From the NCBI GenBank assembly GCA_002315385.1, contig DCHZ01000032.1, positions 1 to 64,000 of the forward strand: DNA of 64,000 nucleotides, read 5' to 3'. The notes under the pieces were generated by a model. That model was not told the origin of the DNA. It made no database searches and saw only the letters and a program-made list of their open reading frames with translations. The translations under genes were made by a program, and so were the position numbers. Position 1 is the first letter of the stretch, and each line of letters starts with the position of its first letter. This DNA is from Firmicutes bacterium UBA1739 (lineage in GTDB: Bacteria > Bacillota > Clostridia > Peptostreptococcales > Anaerovoracaceae). Below are positions 41,355 through 50,804 of the stretch, one piece after another.

Positions 41355-42413
41355 TCATTCATTAAGAGAATCCTGAAGAAGAGCTTCTTCAGAATCTTCG
41401 GCTTCTTCAGCCATTTTAAGGATTTCGTCGTGAATAGTTTTTACAACATTGTTTTCCACGTAGGCTCTGGACTTGAGTATTGTATTCTTAATTGCGTTGG
41501 CATTTGCGGAACCGTGTGTTTTCAGTACAGCACCTCTGACTCCCAGAAACGGTGCTCCGCCGTATTCGGAATAATCAAACATTCCTTTGAGTTCTTTAAG
41601 TTTATCCATCAGAAGAGAGGCTCCAATTTTTGCGAAAAATCCGGATGTCATCTTTTCTTTAAGAATATGCATGAATGCCATTCCAAGACCTTCGGTATAT
41701 TTAATTATAATATTCCCGGTAAATCCATCGCAGACCACAACATCTGCCGGTGAATCCGGAATCTGTCTGGATTCAATATTTCCGATGAAATTCAGATTGC
41801 TCTGAGATAAACGCTCGTAAGCAGCTTTTGTAAGAGTATTCCCTTTGGTTTCTTCAGAACCGATATTAATCAGTCCGACAGCAGGATTCTTTATTCCCAT
41901 TACTTTATTCATATATACGCTGCCCATAACCGCAAATTCGCTTAGGTTGTTGGGCTTGCACTCGGAATTTGCACCGGAATCCAGAAGAAGCATAGGTGTT
42001 TTTCCTTTCATCGGCGGAAGCATTGTAGCAAGTGCCGGACGGTCGATACCTCTGATTCTTCCTAATATAAGAAGACTGCCCGACATGATTGCACCCGTAT
42101 TCCCCGCGGAAATAAAAACATCGATTTTTTCATCTTTGAGATAATTCAAACCTACAACCAGAGAAGAATCTGTTTTTCTTCTCACAGCTTTTACCGGTTT
42201 ATCATTATTTGTGATAACCTCTGTGGTATGGATAATTCTGATCTTGTCCATGTCGTGGTTATATTTAGTAAGCAATTCTCCGATTTGATGCTCATCACCA
42301 AACAGATACAGCATATCTAATTCTCTTAGTTTAAGAGAGGCCTGAGCCGCACCCTTTACTATTTCTTTTGGGGCATTATCTCCGCCCATTGCATCTAATC
42401 CAATAATAATCAT
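41355..42413 (-). CDS. plsX: Phosphate acyltransferase PlsX
   Basis: PlsX makes acyl phosphate from acyl-ACP for PlsY. The 352 residues start with IIIGLDAMGGDNAP and include GAIMSGSLLILGRI, LLDSGANSECKP, LINIGSEETKGN and VCDGFTGNIIIK, all typical of the family. It is the first gene of the block and has its own promoter at 42450-42478 (TTGACC, 17 bases, TATAAT). fapR, rpmF and acpP, often next to it in other Firmicutes, are absent here. Confidence 0.96.
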   Translation of the reverse strand: MIIIGLDAMGGDNAPKEIVKGAAQASLKLRELDMLYLFGDEHQIGELLTKYNHDMDKIRIIHTTEVITNNDKPVKAVRRKTDSSLVVGLNYLKDEKIDVFISAGNTGAIMSGSLLILGRIRGIDRPALATMLPPMKGKTPMLLLDSGANSECKPNNLSEFAVMGSVYMNKVMGIKNPAVGLINIGSEETKGNTLTKAAYERLSQSNLNFIGNIESRQIPDSPADVVVCDGFTGNIIIKYTEGLGMAFMHILKEKMTSGFFAKIGASLLMDKLKELKGMFDYSEYGGAPFLGVRGAVLKTHGSANANAIKNTILKSRAYVENNVVKTIHDEILKMAEEAEDSEEALLQDSLNE

Positions 42414-42449
42414 ATTAACCCTCCATCATTGAATTGTTTAATTATTAAT

Positions 42450-42478
42450 TATATTAGATTTTTACTGCAAGGTCAAGG
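42450..42478 (-). promoter_or_regulatory. Promoter of the plsX-rnc-smc-ftsY-der-plsY operon
   Basis: TTGACC (42478-42473) and a perfect TATAAT (42455-42450) are separated by 17 bases, about 37 bases before the plsX start codon. Confidence 0.7.
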
Positions 42479-42504
42479 GATAGCAGACTATCTAACCGAA
42501 ATCA

Positions 42505-42532
42505 TTGACACACTATTATTTCATGATATAAT
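42505..42532 (+). promoter_or_regulatory. Promoter of the DUF1015 gene
   Basis: A perfect TTGACA and perfect TATAAT are 16 bases apart, and the -10 is preceded by TGA (extended -10). It is among the strongest promoters in the window and is divergent from the plsX promoter. Confidence 0.75.
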
Positions 42533-42578
42533 ATATTGTTAACATATTTCACATATTTAAGTCACAAAGGAGAAAAAA

Positions 42579-43823
42579 ATGGCAACAGTACGACCGTTTA
42601 AGGCATTAAGACCTGCGCCTGAATACGCAGAAAAGGTAGTGTCACTGCCTTATGATGTAATGAACAGAAAAGAAGCGGCGAAAATGGCTGAAGGCAATCC
42701 TTACAGTTATCTTCATATCTGCCGTGCTGAAATAGATCTTCCCGGGCAGGAGAATCCATACGATATTTCCGTGTATCAAAAAGCAAAAACAAATATTTAT
42801 GATAATCTTGAAAAAGGAGTATTCATCAGAGAAACAAAACCCTCTTTTTATGTTTACAGACAGATTATGAACGGCAGAGTTCAGACCGGTTTTGTGGGAT
42901 GCGCTTCAATTGATGATTATAACAACAATATTATAAAAAAACATGAGCTTACGAGACACGAAAAAGAAATTGACAGAATCAATCATTTTGATATCTGCAA
43001 TGCCGATACGGAACCTGTTTTCTTCACTTACAGGCAGAATAAAAAGCTTAACAGTATTATCGTAAGAGTAACAGAAGCAGAACCCGAATACCATATCACT
43101 GATTCCATGAATGTTGCTCATATGCTCTGGGTTGTAAGCGATGAATCTCTATGTAAGGAAATATCTGAAATATTCCGTGATGAAATAGAATATATGTACA
43201 TTGCCGACGGACATCATCGTTCAGCTTCCGCAGTAAATGTGGGTATGAAGCGTCGTGAGCAGAATCCGGATTATACCGGTGACGAAGAATTCAATTATTT
43301 TATGGCAGTAATGTTCCCTGACGAAGACCTGGCTATTTTTGACTATAACAGAGTAGTTAAAGATTTGAACGGTAATTCCAAAGAAGAATTCTTTGAAAAA
43401 ATTAAAAAGAATTTTGATATTGAAAAGGTATCGGATTCGACTCCTTACAGACCGGAAGCGCTTCATGAATTCTCAATGTATATGAAAGACGGCTGGTACA
43501 GGCTGACGGCCAGGGAAGGCACATTCAATGCCGCCGATCCGATTGAAGCTCTGGATGTTTCAATATTACAGGAGAATCTGCTTTCTCCGGTTCTGGGTAT
43601 CGGCGATCCGAGAACAGATAAGCGTATCGACTTTGTCGGAGGAATAAGAGGTCTTGAGGAGCTTGAAAGAAGAGTTAATGAGGATATGGAAATAGCCTTT
43701 GCTCTTTACCCGGTATCAATAGCTCAGCTCATTGCCGTAGCCGACGCAGGGCTATTAATGCCGCCCAAATCCACCTGGTTTGAACCTAAATTAGGCAGCG
43801 GACTCTTTATTCATGAATTATAA
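42579..43823 (+). CDS. DUF1015 family protein
   Basis: The 414-residue cytoplasmic protein begins with ATVRPFKALRPAPEYAEKVVSLPYDV, contains FYVYRQ and KHELTRHEKE and the hallmark YIADGHHRSASA, and so belongs to the widely distributed DUF1015 family. The ADGHHR block resembles the active-site block of ParB/SerK-like serine kinases, but no activity is established. In other Clostridia these genes are often near serA/serC; here it stands alone with a strong promoter and its own terminator. Confidence 0.9.
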   Translation: MATVRPFKALRPAPEYAEKVVSLPYDVMNRKEAAKMAEGNPYSYLHICRAEIDLPGQENPYDISVYQKAKTNIYDNLEKGVFIRETKPSFYVYRQIMNGRVQTGFVGCASIDDYNNNIIKKHELTRHEKEIDRINHFDICNADTEPVFFTYRQNKKLNSIIVRVTEAEPEYHITDSMNVAHMLWVVSDESLCKEISEIFRDEIEYMYIADGHHRSASAVNVGMKRREQNPDYTGDEEFNYFMAVMFPDEDLAIFDYNRVVKDLNGNSKEEFFEKIKKNFDIEKVSDSTPYRPEALHEFSMYMKDGWYRLTAREGTFNAADPIEALDVSILQENLLSPVLGIGDPRTDKRIDFVGGIRGLEELERRVNEDMEIAFALYPVSIAQLIAVADAGLLMPPKSTWFEPKLGSGLFIHEL

Positions 43824-43828
43824 ACCGG

Positions 43829-43885
43829 AAAGACGAAGACTGTCTTCCGGGCTGTTACTGCAGTCGGGAAAACATCTTCGTCTTT
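43829..43885 (+). terminator. Intrinsic terminator of the DUF1015 gene
   Basis: An 11-bp perfect stem (AAAGACGAAGA with TCTTCGTCTTT) starts five bases after the stop codon and ends in seven T. The loop can form a smaller inner stem (CTTCCGGGC region). Confidence 0.8.
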
Positions 43886-43945
43886 TTTTATGGTTATTAA
43901 TTAACTAATAATGAGAAATCTGTTTCTATATGAAATTAATTATAT

Positions 43946-44971
43946 CTATTCCGGTGCATTTCCCGAGCTTTGTCTTTCAATCAGAGAATGTGAAAGAATA
44001 ACGGTTCTTCCGTCTTTGATTATCTCTCCGCTTCCGTCACCCTTATGCATGGAAATAATCATATTTACGGCTTCGCCTCCCATAGATTTAAGTGGCTGAT
44101 GGATTACTGTCAGCGAAGGCCTGTACAATCCTGCCAGCTGTATATCATTAAATCCGACTACCGAAATATCCTCGGGAATCCTGAAACCCCTGTCTATCAA
44201 AGCATTGCAAACCCCCACAGCCATTACATCGCTGGTTGCAATTACAGCAGTCGGCAAATGATTCTTTTCAATAAGCTCATTCATCAAAGCATAGCTGTTT
44301 TCCGGCTTAAACTCACCGTATTTTACCCAGCCCCGCTCAATGCTGATTCCGTTTTCAGCTAAGGCTCTCTCAAAGCCGCTGTACTGTTCAACACCACAGG
44401 CATCTATATCCATGCTGTTTCTGAACAGTGCGATTTTTTTATGACCCTTCCGAATAAGATAATTCGTTATTTCATATGCTGCCCGGAAATTATCAATAGA
44501 TACAGTAGGACACTTAAGCCCACTGGTGCTACGATTCATCATTATAATCGGAATCTCCATCGAATTAATTTTTGATACAGTTTCAGGCTTCAGTCTCTGA
44601 GCCATTACTATTACTCCGGACAGTTTACGTTCTTCAAACATTTCAAGATGTCTGATTTCATTGCTGCTGTCTCCGCCGGATCTGCACAGCATGATATCAT
44701 ATCCGTGATTTTCACATGCCTCTTCAATTCCGTTGAGAATACCGCCGTAAAACTGATTGCCCATGGCGGGAATTATGATTCCGATGGTGGTGTTTTTATG
44801 CATTACAAGATTTCTTGCAACCTGGTTAGGTTTAAAGTCCAGTGCTTTGATAGCATCAAGAACCTTCTTTTTTGATTTTTCACTTACTACAGAAGCTCCG
44901 TTAATGACTCTGGATACTGTAGCAATAGACAGACCCGAAAGATCTGCGACATCTTTTATGGTAGCTTTCAA
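43946..44971 (-). CDS. LacI family transcriptional regulator
   Basis: The 341 residues have the N-terminal LacI helix-turn-helix (ATIKDVADLSGLSIATVSRVIN) and hinge (KPNQVARNL), followed by a periplasmic-binding-protein-like effector domain (TTIGIIIPAMGNQFYGGI ... GFNDIQLAGLYRPSLTVIHQP). The start is TTG with GGGAGGT six bases upstream. It is the last gene after the formate channel, 18 bases away, so it is likely an autoregulated or locally acting regulator; the effector is not evident. Its C-terminal half overlaps no other gene. Confidence 0.9.
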   Translation of the reverse strand: MKATIKDVADLSGLSIATVSRVINGASVVSEKSKKKVLDAIKALDFKPNQVARNLVMHKNTTIGIIIPAMGNQFYGGILNGIEEACENHGYDIMLCRSGGDSSNEIRHLEMFEERKLSGVIVMAQRLKPETVSKINSMEIPIIMMNRSTSGLKCPTVSIDNFRAAYEITNYLIRKGHKKIALFRNSMDIDACGVEQYSGFERALAENGISIERGWVKYGEFKPENSYALMNELIEKNHLPTAVIATSDVMAVGVCNALIDRGFRIPEDISVVGFNDIQLAGLYRPSLTVIHQPLKSMGGEAVNMIISMHKGDGSGEIIKDGRTVILSHSLIERQSSGNAPE

Positions 44972-44989
44972 ATGATTACCTCCCGAAAT

Positions 44990-45826
44990 CTATTTTGCGG
45001 GTTTTTTATGTAATGCAAACCAGTATGCAGCTGCCACAAAAAGAATGCCTCCTATTATATTGCCGATGGTAACGGGAATAAGGTTTGCTGTGATGAAATT
45101 ACCCCAGTTCAGGGCATCCAGTTCAGACTGAGCTACTCCCAGAAGCTCTCCGTATTGTGCTTTTGCCAGGATTCCGGCAGGAATATAATACATATTTGCC
45201 ACACTGTGCTCGAATCCTGATGTAACAAACAGCCAGATCGGGAAGAATATTCCCAGTATCTTTCCCTGAACCGAGTTGGCAGCAAAGGCAAGCCATACCC
45301 CCAGACATACAAGCCAGTTACACATAATTCCGGATAAAAGCGCACCCCAGAAACTAAGATTTACTTTCCCCAGAGCTATTTTTACAGTCATCATTCCCAG
45401 ATCCATTCCGCCGCTGTTAAGCAGGCCTGTCTTGGCAACCATCAGTACGATTAATATTGATCCGATAAAATTGCCGACATAGACCACAGCCCAGTTTTTC
45501 AGCATTAAGCCGATAGATGTTTTCTTTTCATATACGGTAATGCTTATTAAAGTGTTACCGGTAAAAAGCTCGGCACCGCTGAGTACTACCAGCATTAAGC
45601 CTACAGGGAAAATAGTACCGGCCAGCGTTCTGCCGAGTCCGAAGGTTTCGGGATTTTTCAGCAGATTGAAAGCTGCCATATTGGATGCTTCGGCTCCGAA
45701 TGCTATGAATGCTCCGGCCAGAATTGCTAAAATCAACATCGGAATGAATTTTCGCTCGGCCTTGGTTTTGCCGGCTTTTATTGCCGCATCGACTATTTCC
45801 GCCGGTGCAAGAAACTGTTTATCCAT
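44990..45826 (-). CDS. Formate/nitrite transporter family channel (FocA-like)
   Basis: The 278-residue protein has six membrane helices and the FNT signatures AELFTGNTLI, NFIGSILIV and TSGFEHSVANMYYIPAG, which contains the central histidine of the pore. FNT channels pass formate, nitrite or hydrosulfide. Because it overlaps the end of folD by eight bases and follows fhs and fchA, formate is the likely substrate. The frame opens at 45856, but GGAGGAGG precedes the ATG at 45826. Confidence 0.9.
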   Translation of the reverse strand: MDKQFLAPAEIVDAAIKAGKTKAERKFIPMLILAILAGAFIAFGAEASNMAAFNLLKNPETFGLGRTLAGTIFPVGLMLVVLSGAELFTGNTLISITVYEKKTSIGLMLKNWAVVYVGNFIGSILIVLMVAKTGLLNSGGMDLGMMTVKIALGKVNLSFWGALLSGIMCNWLVCLGVWLAFAANSVQGKILGIFFPIWLFVTSGFEHSVANMYYIPAGILAKAQYGELLGVAQSELDALNWGNFITANLIPVTIGNIIGGILFVAAAYWFALHKKPAK

Positions 45827-46670
45827 TTGCCCTCCTCCATGCGGATTCAGCCGCATGCTTTAACAGAACCATAGAAGTAACTGCCCCTACGCCTCCGGGG
45901 ACCGGAGTAATGGCTTTTACTATCGGTTCAGTTTCATTAAAATTAACATCTCCGGTCATTTTTCCGTCCCGGAAATTAATACCTACATCTATTACAACAC
46001 TGTCTTTCGTAAAGTACTGCTTTCCGAAAAAGTCAGCTTTCCCGATACCTGTAATCACAATGTCAGAACCGGAAAGTATTTCGGAAAGATTTTCAGTTTT
46101 AGAATGACATACAGTTACGGTTGCATTTTCAGCCATTAAAAGCATTGTCAGCGGTTTGCCGAGAACCATACTTCTGTTTACAATCGCAATCGCCGCACCT
46201 TCAAGTCTGATATTATAATACTTTAGTATTTCTATTACAGCTTCCGGCGTGCAGGGTGAGAAGCCGGAGTGCCTTCCCAGAAACACACCGCAAAGATTAT
46301 CATTATTCATGCAATCTATATCTTTATGCGGTGAAATAAGTGCTCCCGCTGATTTTTCGTCCAGATGTCCCGGAAGAGGTCTGAAAAGCAGAATACCGTC
46401 AACACTATTGTCTTCATTTACGGAAATAAGCTCGGACTCAAAATCTTCCTTTGAAATGTCTTCGGGAAGTACATGAACACGACATGAAATTCCCACCTTT
46501 CCACAGTTCTTCCTTATCCTGTTTTCGTAAGAAATATCATCCGGTTTATCGCCTACTCTGACAATTGCAATTCCGGGTTCTACACCTCTGAGCCTGCACA
46601 TTTCAGTTTTTTCAATAATACCTGCGCTGATATGTGCAGCCACTGCCGCACCTTTCAGTATTTCCGCCAT
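45819..46670 (-). CDS. folD: FolD-family methylene-tetrahydrofolate dehydrogenase lacking the catalytic lysine
   Basis: FolD normally oxidises methylene-THF and hydrolyses methenyl-THF. The 283 residues keep the fold and NAD(P) site (VNRSMVLGKPLTMLL, TVTVCHSKT, ITPVPGGVGAVTSMVL). In the conserved YxxxK motif, however, the sequence is Y48-E-N-R-I52, so the lysine needed for cyclohydrolase activity is isoleucine. In the following block the usual VQLPLP reads LFRPLP, replacing the active-site glutamine with Phe96. FchA, a separate cyclohydrolase, is encoded just upstream, so this FolD may act only as a dehydrogenase. It overlaps the formate-channel gene by eight bases. Confidence 0.9.
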   Translation of the reverse strand: MAEILKGAAVAAHISAGIIEKTEMCRLRGVEPGIAIVRVGDKPDDISYENRIRKNCGKVGISCRVHVLPEDISKEDFESELISVNEDNSVDGILLFRPLPGHLDEKSAGALISPHKDIDCMNNDNLCGVFLGRHSGFSPCTPEAVIEILKYYNIRLEGAAIAIVNRSMVLGKPLTMLLMAENATVTVCHSKTENLSEILSGSDIVITGIGKADFFGKQYFTKDSVVIDVGINFRDGKMTGDVNFNETEPIVKAITPVPGGVGAVTSMVLLKHAAESAWRRANG

Positions 46671-46717
46671 AATTACCTCCGAATCAGTTCCCGCATGAAG
46701 CGAAACAGAAATATGTT

Positions 46718-47344
46718 CTATTTGAGCAGTTTTTCTTCAACATAACCGACAACACTGTCTGCCAGTGCAAAACCTTTTTCTGTCAGTTCGTCTATTTCGA
46801 TACGCATAGATTCTTTAAGATTTTCGTTTCTCATTGGTTTCAGATTAATCAGAACATTAAGCCTCGAACCGCTGATGGCTGCCCTGCAGAAGGCTGCTCC
46901 GCATCCGGCATCACTTACCGCAAGTATAGAGCCTTTTCGGGCAAACTCATCTAAAAGAGTTAGTGTTTCCGTGCTTAGCTTTGCTATTTCAAGAGGAACC
47001 GCAGCGGCTTCCGGTAAAGCCTTCTGTATTTCAGCTTCTTTTAACTCTTTTTCTTCCGGTGTATTTCCGGGCATTCTATAGGCTTCGGCAAGAGGTTTAA
47101 AAGCAGCGGCGTCGGCGGCGACAAGTTCGTTAAGTCTTGCGTTTATTTCTCCGGCACGTATCATAAGCCGTCTTATATCCTCCTGAACATCGGCGTATTT
47201 ATTTTTTCCCAGTGTCAGATTGCCAAGCATTATGCCCAATGCCGAACCCAATGAACCTACATATGCTGAGGCTCCGCCGCCTCCGGGCACCGGATCCCCT
47301 GAAGCAAGAGCTTTCACAAATTCAATACATGTTTTATTTATCAT
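46718..47344 (-). CDS. fchA: Methenyl-tetrahydrofolate cyclohydrolase FchA (cyclodeaminase family)
   Basis: The 208-residue product belongs to the formiminotransferase-cyclodeaminase/FchA fold. It carries FVKALASGDPVPGGGGASAYVGSLG near the N-terminus and a helical body ending in DAGCGAAFCRAAISGSRLNVLINL. In one-carbon pathways of Clostridia FchA converts formyl-THF and methenyl-THF. The start at 47344 has GGGAAG eight bases upstream; a GTG at 47353 is the longer alternative. It lies between fhs and folD. Confidence 0.88.
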   Translation of the reverse strand: MINKTCIEFVKALASGDPVPGGGGASAYVGSLGSALGIMLGNLTLGKNKYADVQEDIRRLMIRAGEINARLNELVAADAAAFKPLAEAYRMPGNTPEEKELKEAEIQKALPEAAAVPLEIAKLSTETLTLLDEFARKGSILAVSDAGCGAAFCRAAISGSRLNVLINLKPMRNENLKESMRIEIDELTEKGFALADSVVGYVEEKLLK

Positions 47345-47373
47345 AAACTGCACTTCCCGGTAATTCTTCTATA

Positions 47374-49053
47374 TTAGAATAATCCTGAAATCTTTCCTGT
47401 TGAGTCGACATCGATGGATTCCGCAGCCGGAACCTTTGGCAGACCCGGCATTGTCATGATGTCTCCTGTAAGAACAACAAGGAAACCGGCTCCGATGGAA
47501 GGTTTGACATTTCTGACGGTAATTCTGAATCCGGAAGGTCTTCCGAGCTTCTTGGCATCATCGGAAATTGAATATTGGGTTTTTGCAATGCATATCGGAA
47601 GATTGCCAAATCCCAGAGACTCAATCTCATCAATCTGTTTTCCTGCGTTTCCGATGAAATCAACACCGTCGGCGCCGTAAATTTTTGTCGCAATTGCTTC
47701 GATTTTTTCTCTTACAGATAATTCTGTATCATATGTGAATCTGAAATTATTTTCTTCTTCATCTATAGCACGAACCACTTCCTGTGCAAGAGCTTTTCCT
47801 CCTTCGCCACCCTTTGCCCATACCTGAGAAAGAACAGCATTAACACCCAGCTCTTTGCATTTCTTTTCAATAAAGTCCATTTCAGCTCTTGTGTCTGTGG
47901 GGAACTCATTGATTGCAACTACAGCAGGCAAACCGAAATTCTGAGTAATATTCTCAACATGCTTGAGGAGGTTTTCTATTCCGACTTCAAGAGCTTTGAT
48001 GTTTTCATTGTTGAGATCTGCTTTTGCGACTCCTCCGTGATGTTTAAGAGCTCTTGCGGTAGCTACAATAACAACAGCATCCGGCTTTAATCCACTCATA
48101 CGACATTTAATGTCGAGGAATTTTTCCGCCCCGAGGTCGGCACCGAAACCTGCTTCCGTAACAACATAGTCACCGAGCTTAAGAGCCATTTTTGTAGCCA
48201 TTACACTGTTACAACCGTGTGCAATATTTGCAAAAGGTCCGCCGTGAATAAATGCCGGTGTATGAGCCAGAGTCTGAACGAGATTAGGCTTTAAAGCATC
48301 CTTCATGAGTGCCGCAACAGCACCCTCCGCTTTGATATCGCCGGCAGTTACAGGTTTTCCTTCATATGTGTATGCCAGAATCATTCTGGCAATTCTTTTC
48401 TTGAGATCGTCAATATCCGAAGCAAGACAGAGGACAGCCATAATTTCGGAAGCTACGGAAATATCAAATCCGTCTTCACGTGGTACTCCGTTGGCTTTTC
48501 CGCCCATTCCGTCAACAATGAATCTAAGCTGTCTGTCATTCATATCCATGCATCTCTTCCATACGATTCTTCTCGGATCTATGTTAAGACGATTACCCTG
48601 CTGGATATGATTATCAAGCATTGCGGCAATCAGATTATTTGCCGTAGTAACAGCATGAATATCACCGGTAAAATGAAGATTGATATCTTCCATAGGTACA
48701 ACCTGAGCATAACCGCCGCCTGCGGCACCTCCTTTAACACCGAATACAGGACCGAGTGAAGGCTCTCTGAGGGCAATAACAGTTTTTTTACCGATAAGTG
48801 ACAGTGCATCTCCCAGACCCACAGTTGTAGTGGTCTTGCCTTCTCCGGCAGGTGTAGGTGTAATTGCCGTAACAAGAATCAGTTTTCCGTTCTTTCTGTC
48901 TTTATATTCATTAAGCAGATTATAGTCGATTTTTGCCTTATACTTGCCGTAGCATTCAACATAATCATCATTGATATTAAGCTTTTCGGCAATTTCAGTA
49001 ACAAGCTCCATTTTTGATTCTTGAGCAATTTCGATATCAGATTTGTAACCCAT
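47374..49053 (-). CDS. fhs: Formate-tetrahydrofolate ligase
   Basis: This enzyme joins formate to tetrahydrofolate using ATP. The 559 residues are full length and contain [20 protein letters not shown] (ATP site), [19 protein letters not shown] and [13 protein letters not shown], all strongly conserved. It is the first gene of the fhs-fchA-folD-formate channel-LacI operon. Together they let the cell take in or release formate and interconvert it with methylene-THF for purine, serine or other one-carbon use. No carbonyl branch of the Wood-Ljungdahl pathway is seen in the window. Confidence 0.97.
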   Translation of the reverse strand: MGYKSDIEIAQESKMELVTEIAEKLNINDDYVECYGKYKAKIDYNLLNEYKDRKNGKLILVTAITPTPAGEGKTTTTVGLGDALSLIGKKTVIALREPSLGPVFGVKGGAAGGGYAQVVPMEDINLHFTGDIHAVTTANNLIAAMLDNHIQQGNRLNIDPRRIVWKRCMDMNDRQLRFIVDGMGGKANGVPREDGFDISVASEIMAVLCLASDIDDLKKRIARMILAYTYEGKPVTAGDIKAEGAVAALMKDALKPNLVQTLAHTPAFIHGGPFANIAHGCNSVMATKMALKLGDYVVTEAGFGADLGAEKFLDIKCRMSGLKPDAVVIVATARALKHHGGVAKADLNNENIKALEVGIENLLKHVENITQNFGLPAVVAINEFPTDTRAEMDFIEKKCKELGVNAVLSQVWAKGGEGGKALAQEVVRAIDEEENNFRFTYDTELSVREKIEAIATKIYGADGVDFIGNAGKQIDEIESLGFGNLPICIAKTQYSISDDAKKLGRPSGFRITVRNVKPSIGAGFLVVLTGDIMTMPGLPKVPAAESIDVDSTGKISGLF

Positions 49054-49097
49054 AATTATCTCCTCCGTTTAATAAATATTATTGTAAAAACAAGAAT

Positions 49098-49128
49098 AAA
49101 AAGCGACTCATAAGCAGAGTCGCTTTTT
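49098..49128 (-). terminator. Terminator hairpin between cmk and fhs, possibly within the fhs leader
   Basis: A perfect 12-bp stem (AAAAAGCGACTC with GAGTCGCTTTTT) lies 45 bases before fhs on the minus strand. It can end the upstream cmk operon. Only 45 bases remain before the fhs start and I see no good promoter in them, so if the fhs promoter lies upstream this hairpin would attenuate fhs. Confidence 0.8.
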
Positions 49129-49267
49129 AAATTTAAGCATTCCTCTGATTAATTCAGGCCTACTAAATTATGTAAAACCGGTCTTTAACGCATATAATCA
49201 TTACGATAAAAATCGAAAACTAACTGTCCGCTGTGAGTAATAAAACTGTCTAAATTAATCAATGATA

Positions 49268-49924
49268 TTAAGATCTTCTGATTCTCTCACAGATTTCATC
49301 AACCACATCGTTAATGGTCCTCTTGGTGGTATCAATCAGAATAGCATCAGGTGCTTTTCTGAGAGGATTCAGAGTTCTGTTTGTATCATATTCATCTCTT
49401 TTTTTGATTTCGGTATATATCTCAATTTTGGAAGCATCATATCCTTTCTGAATAAGTTCTTTATATCTTCTGTCCGCACGTTCATCGACGCTGGCCGTAA
49501 CAAAAAACTTAAACTGCGCATCGGGAAATACACTTGTGCCAATATCTCTTCCGTCCATAACGACACTGACTTTTTCACCGATTTTACGCTGTGCTTCTAT
49601 CAGCTTTTCTCTGACTGCCTTTTTTTCGGCAACTTTAGATACGATACTGCTGATTTTAGGTGTACGGATCTCGTTTTCAACAGGCCGTCCGTCCAGCATT
49701 ATCTTTTTGTCCTTAAATTCCACTTCGGTTTCATCCAGAAGCTCCTTTAACTCATCGTCATCATCCAGATCAATCAGTCTCTGGACACACTTATAGGCAA
49801 TAGCCCTGTACATAGCGCCTGTATCGATATACTCGCATCCGAATATATCTGCAAGGATTCTCGCGACTGTACTCTTTCCGGCACCCGCCGGACCGTCAAT
49901 TGCAATCACAAGCTTATTGCTCAT
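49268..49924 (-). CDS. cmk: Cytidylate kinase
   Basis: The enzyme phosphorylates CMP and dCMP. The 218 residues have the P-loop IDGPAGAGKSTVA, YIDTGAMYRAIAYKC, VVMDGRDIGTSVFPDA and an R-rich lid (ASVDERADRRYKEL). Length is normal. It is the last gene of the nrdR-pgeF-cmk group, 16 bases after pgeF. Confidence 0.95.
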   Translation of the reverse strand: MSNKLVIAIDGPAGAGKSTVARILADIFGCEYIDTGAMYRAIAYKCVQRLIDLDDDDELKELLDETEVEFKDKKIMLDGRPVENEIRTPKISSIVSKVAEKKAVREKLIEAQRKIGEKVSVVMDGRDIGTSVFPDAQFKFFVTASVDERADRRYKELIQKGYDASKIEIYTEIKKRDEYDTNRTLNPLRKAPDAILIDTTKRTINDVVDEICERIRRS

Positions 49925-49940
49925 TGTTCACTCTCCTTTA

Positions 49941-50804
49941 CTAAATACTCTCTCTCAATGCCGAAGAATCCGTCTGTTTTTCTGTAAGGATCATGCCGGC
50001 ACCCATTCTTCCCGTGCGTCCGCCGTCTCTACGATATGAAAAGAATAATTCTTCATAGCATTTTGTACAATAATTTGAAACTAAAATATTTTTAACTCCC
50101 GCATCTGTCAGCTGAAGCATGTTTATTTTTTTTAAATCAAGCATGTATTTTCCGCCTGATTTTTTTTCATAACATGTATCAATCCGATTAAAGCTTTTAC
50201 TGAACTCTTCAATCACATCGGCTCCCACTTCAAAGCAGCATTTGCCGATTCCCGGCCCTACCGCAGCCGTAATATTTTCAGGAACACAGCCGAATACATC
50301 CTGCATTTTTCTGATTGTAATTTCTCCGATTCTTTTTGCCGTTCCCCTCCATCCCGCATGAGAAACAGCTATCACATTTTTTTCGCTGTCATAGAAAAAC
50401 AGCGGCAGACAATCTGCATGAAGAGTAGTAATAAGAAGATTCTCCGAATCCGTTATTATGCCATCGGCATCGGGAATGATTATTTCTTCGGTAGAAGGTA
50501 TTGCGTCGGCTTTAATACAGTAAACATTACATCCGTGAACCTGATTCAGATATACCTGTTTAAAACCGCTAATACCCAGTGCGGAAAATATTCTTTTACG
50601 GTTTTCTGTTACATTATCAGGATTATCCGTTGTATTACCGCCGTAATTCAGCGAACTGAATTCACCGGTACTTACACCCCCGATTCTGGTAGTAAAAAAT
50701 GTTTTCACATTTCCATATCGCTCAAATTCCGGTATTCTTAAATAAGAAATCCCATTAATGCTGTTTACCACGGAGAAAGGTTCTCTGTTATCATCTGGTC
50801 TCAT
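49941..50804 (-). CDS. pgeF: Peptidoglycan editing factor PgeF / multicopper-oxidase-fold family
   Basis: The 287 residues belong to the YfiH/YlmD family, with FSSLNYGGNTTDN, LNQVHGCNVY, TTLHADCLPLFFYD and AVSHAGWRGTAKRI, and zinc-binding residues (His, Cys, His) in the last blocks. Homologues act as purine nucleoside phosphorylases in vitro and correct mis-made peptidoglycan precursors in E. coli. It overlaps nrdR by 14 bases. Ribosome binding at 50804 is weak, so the exact start is uncertain. Confidence 0.85.
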   Translation of the reverse strand: MRPDDNREPFSVVNSINGISYLRIPEFERYGNVKTFFTTRIGGVSTGEFSSLNYGGNTTDNPDNVTENRKRIFSALGISGFKQVYLNQVHGCNVYCIKADAIPSTEEIIIPDADGIITDSENLLITTLHADCLPLFFYDSEKNVIAVSHAGWRGTAKRIGEITIRKMQDVFGCVPENITAAVGPGIGKCCFEVGADVIEEFSKSFNRIDTCYEKKSGGKYMLDLKKINMLQLTDAGVKNILVSNYCTKCYEELFFSYRRDGGRTGRMGAGMILTEKQTDSSALRESI

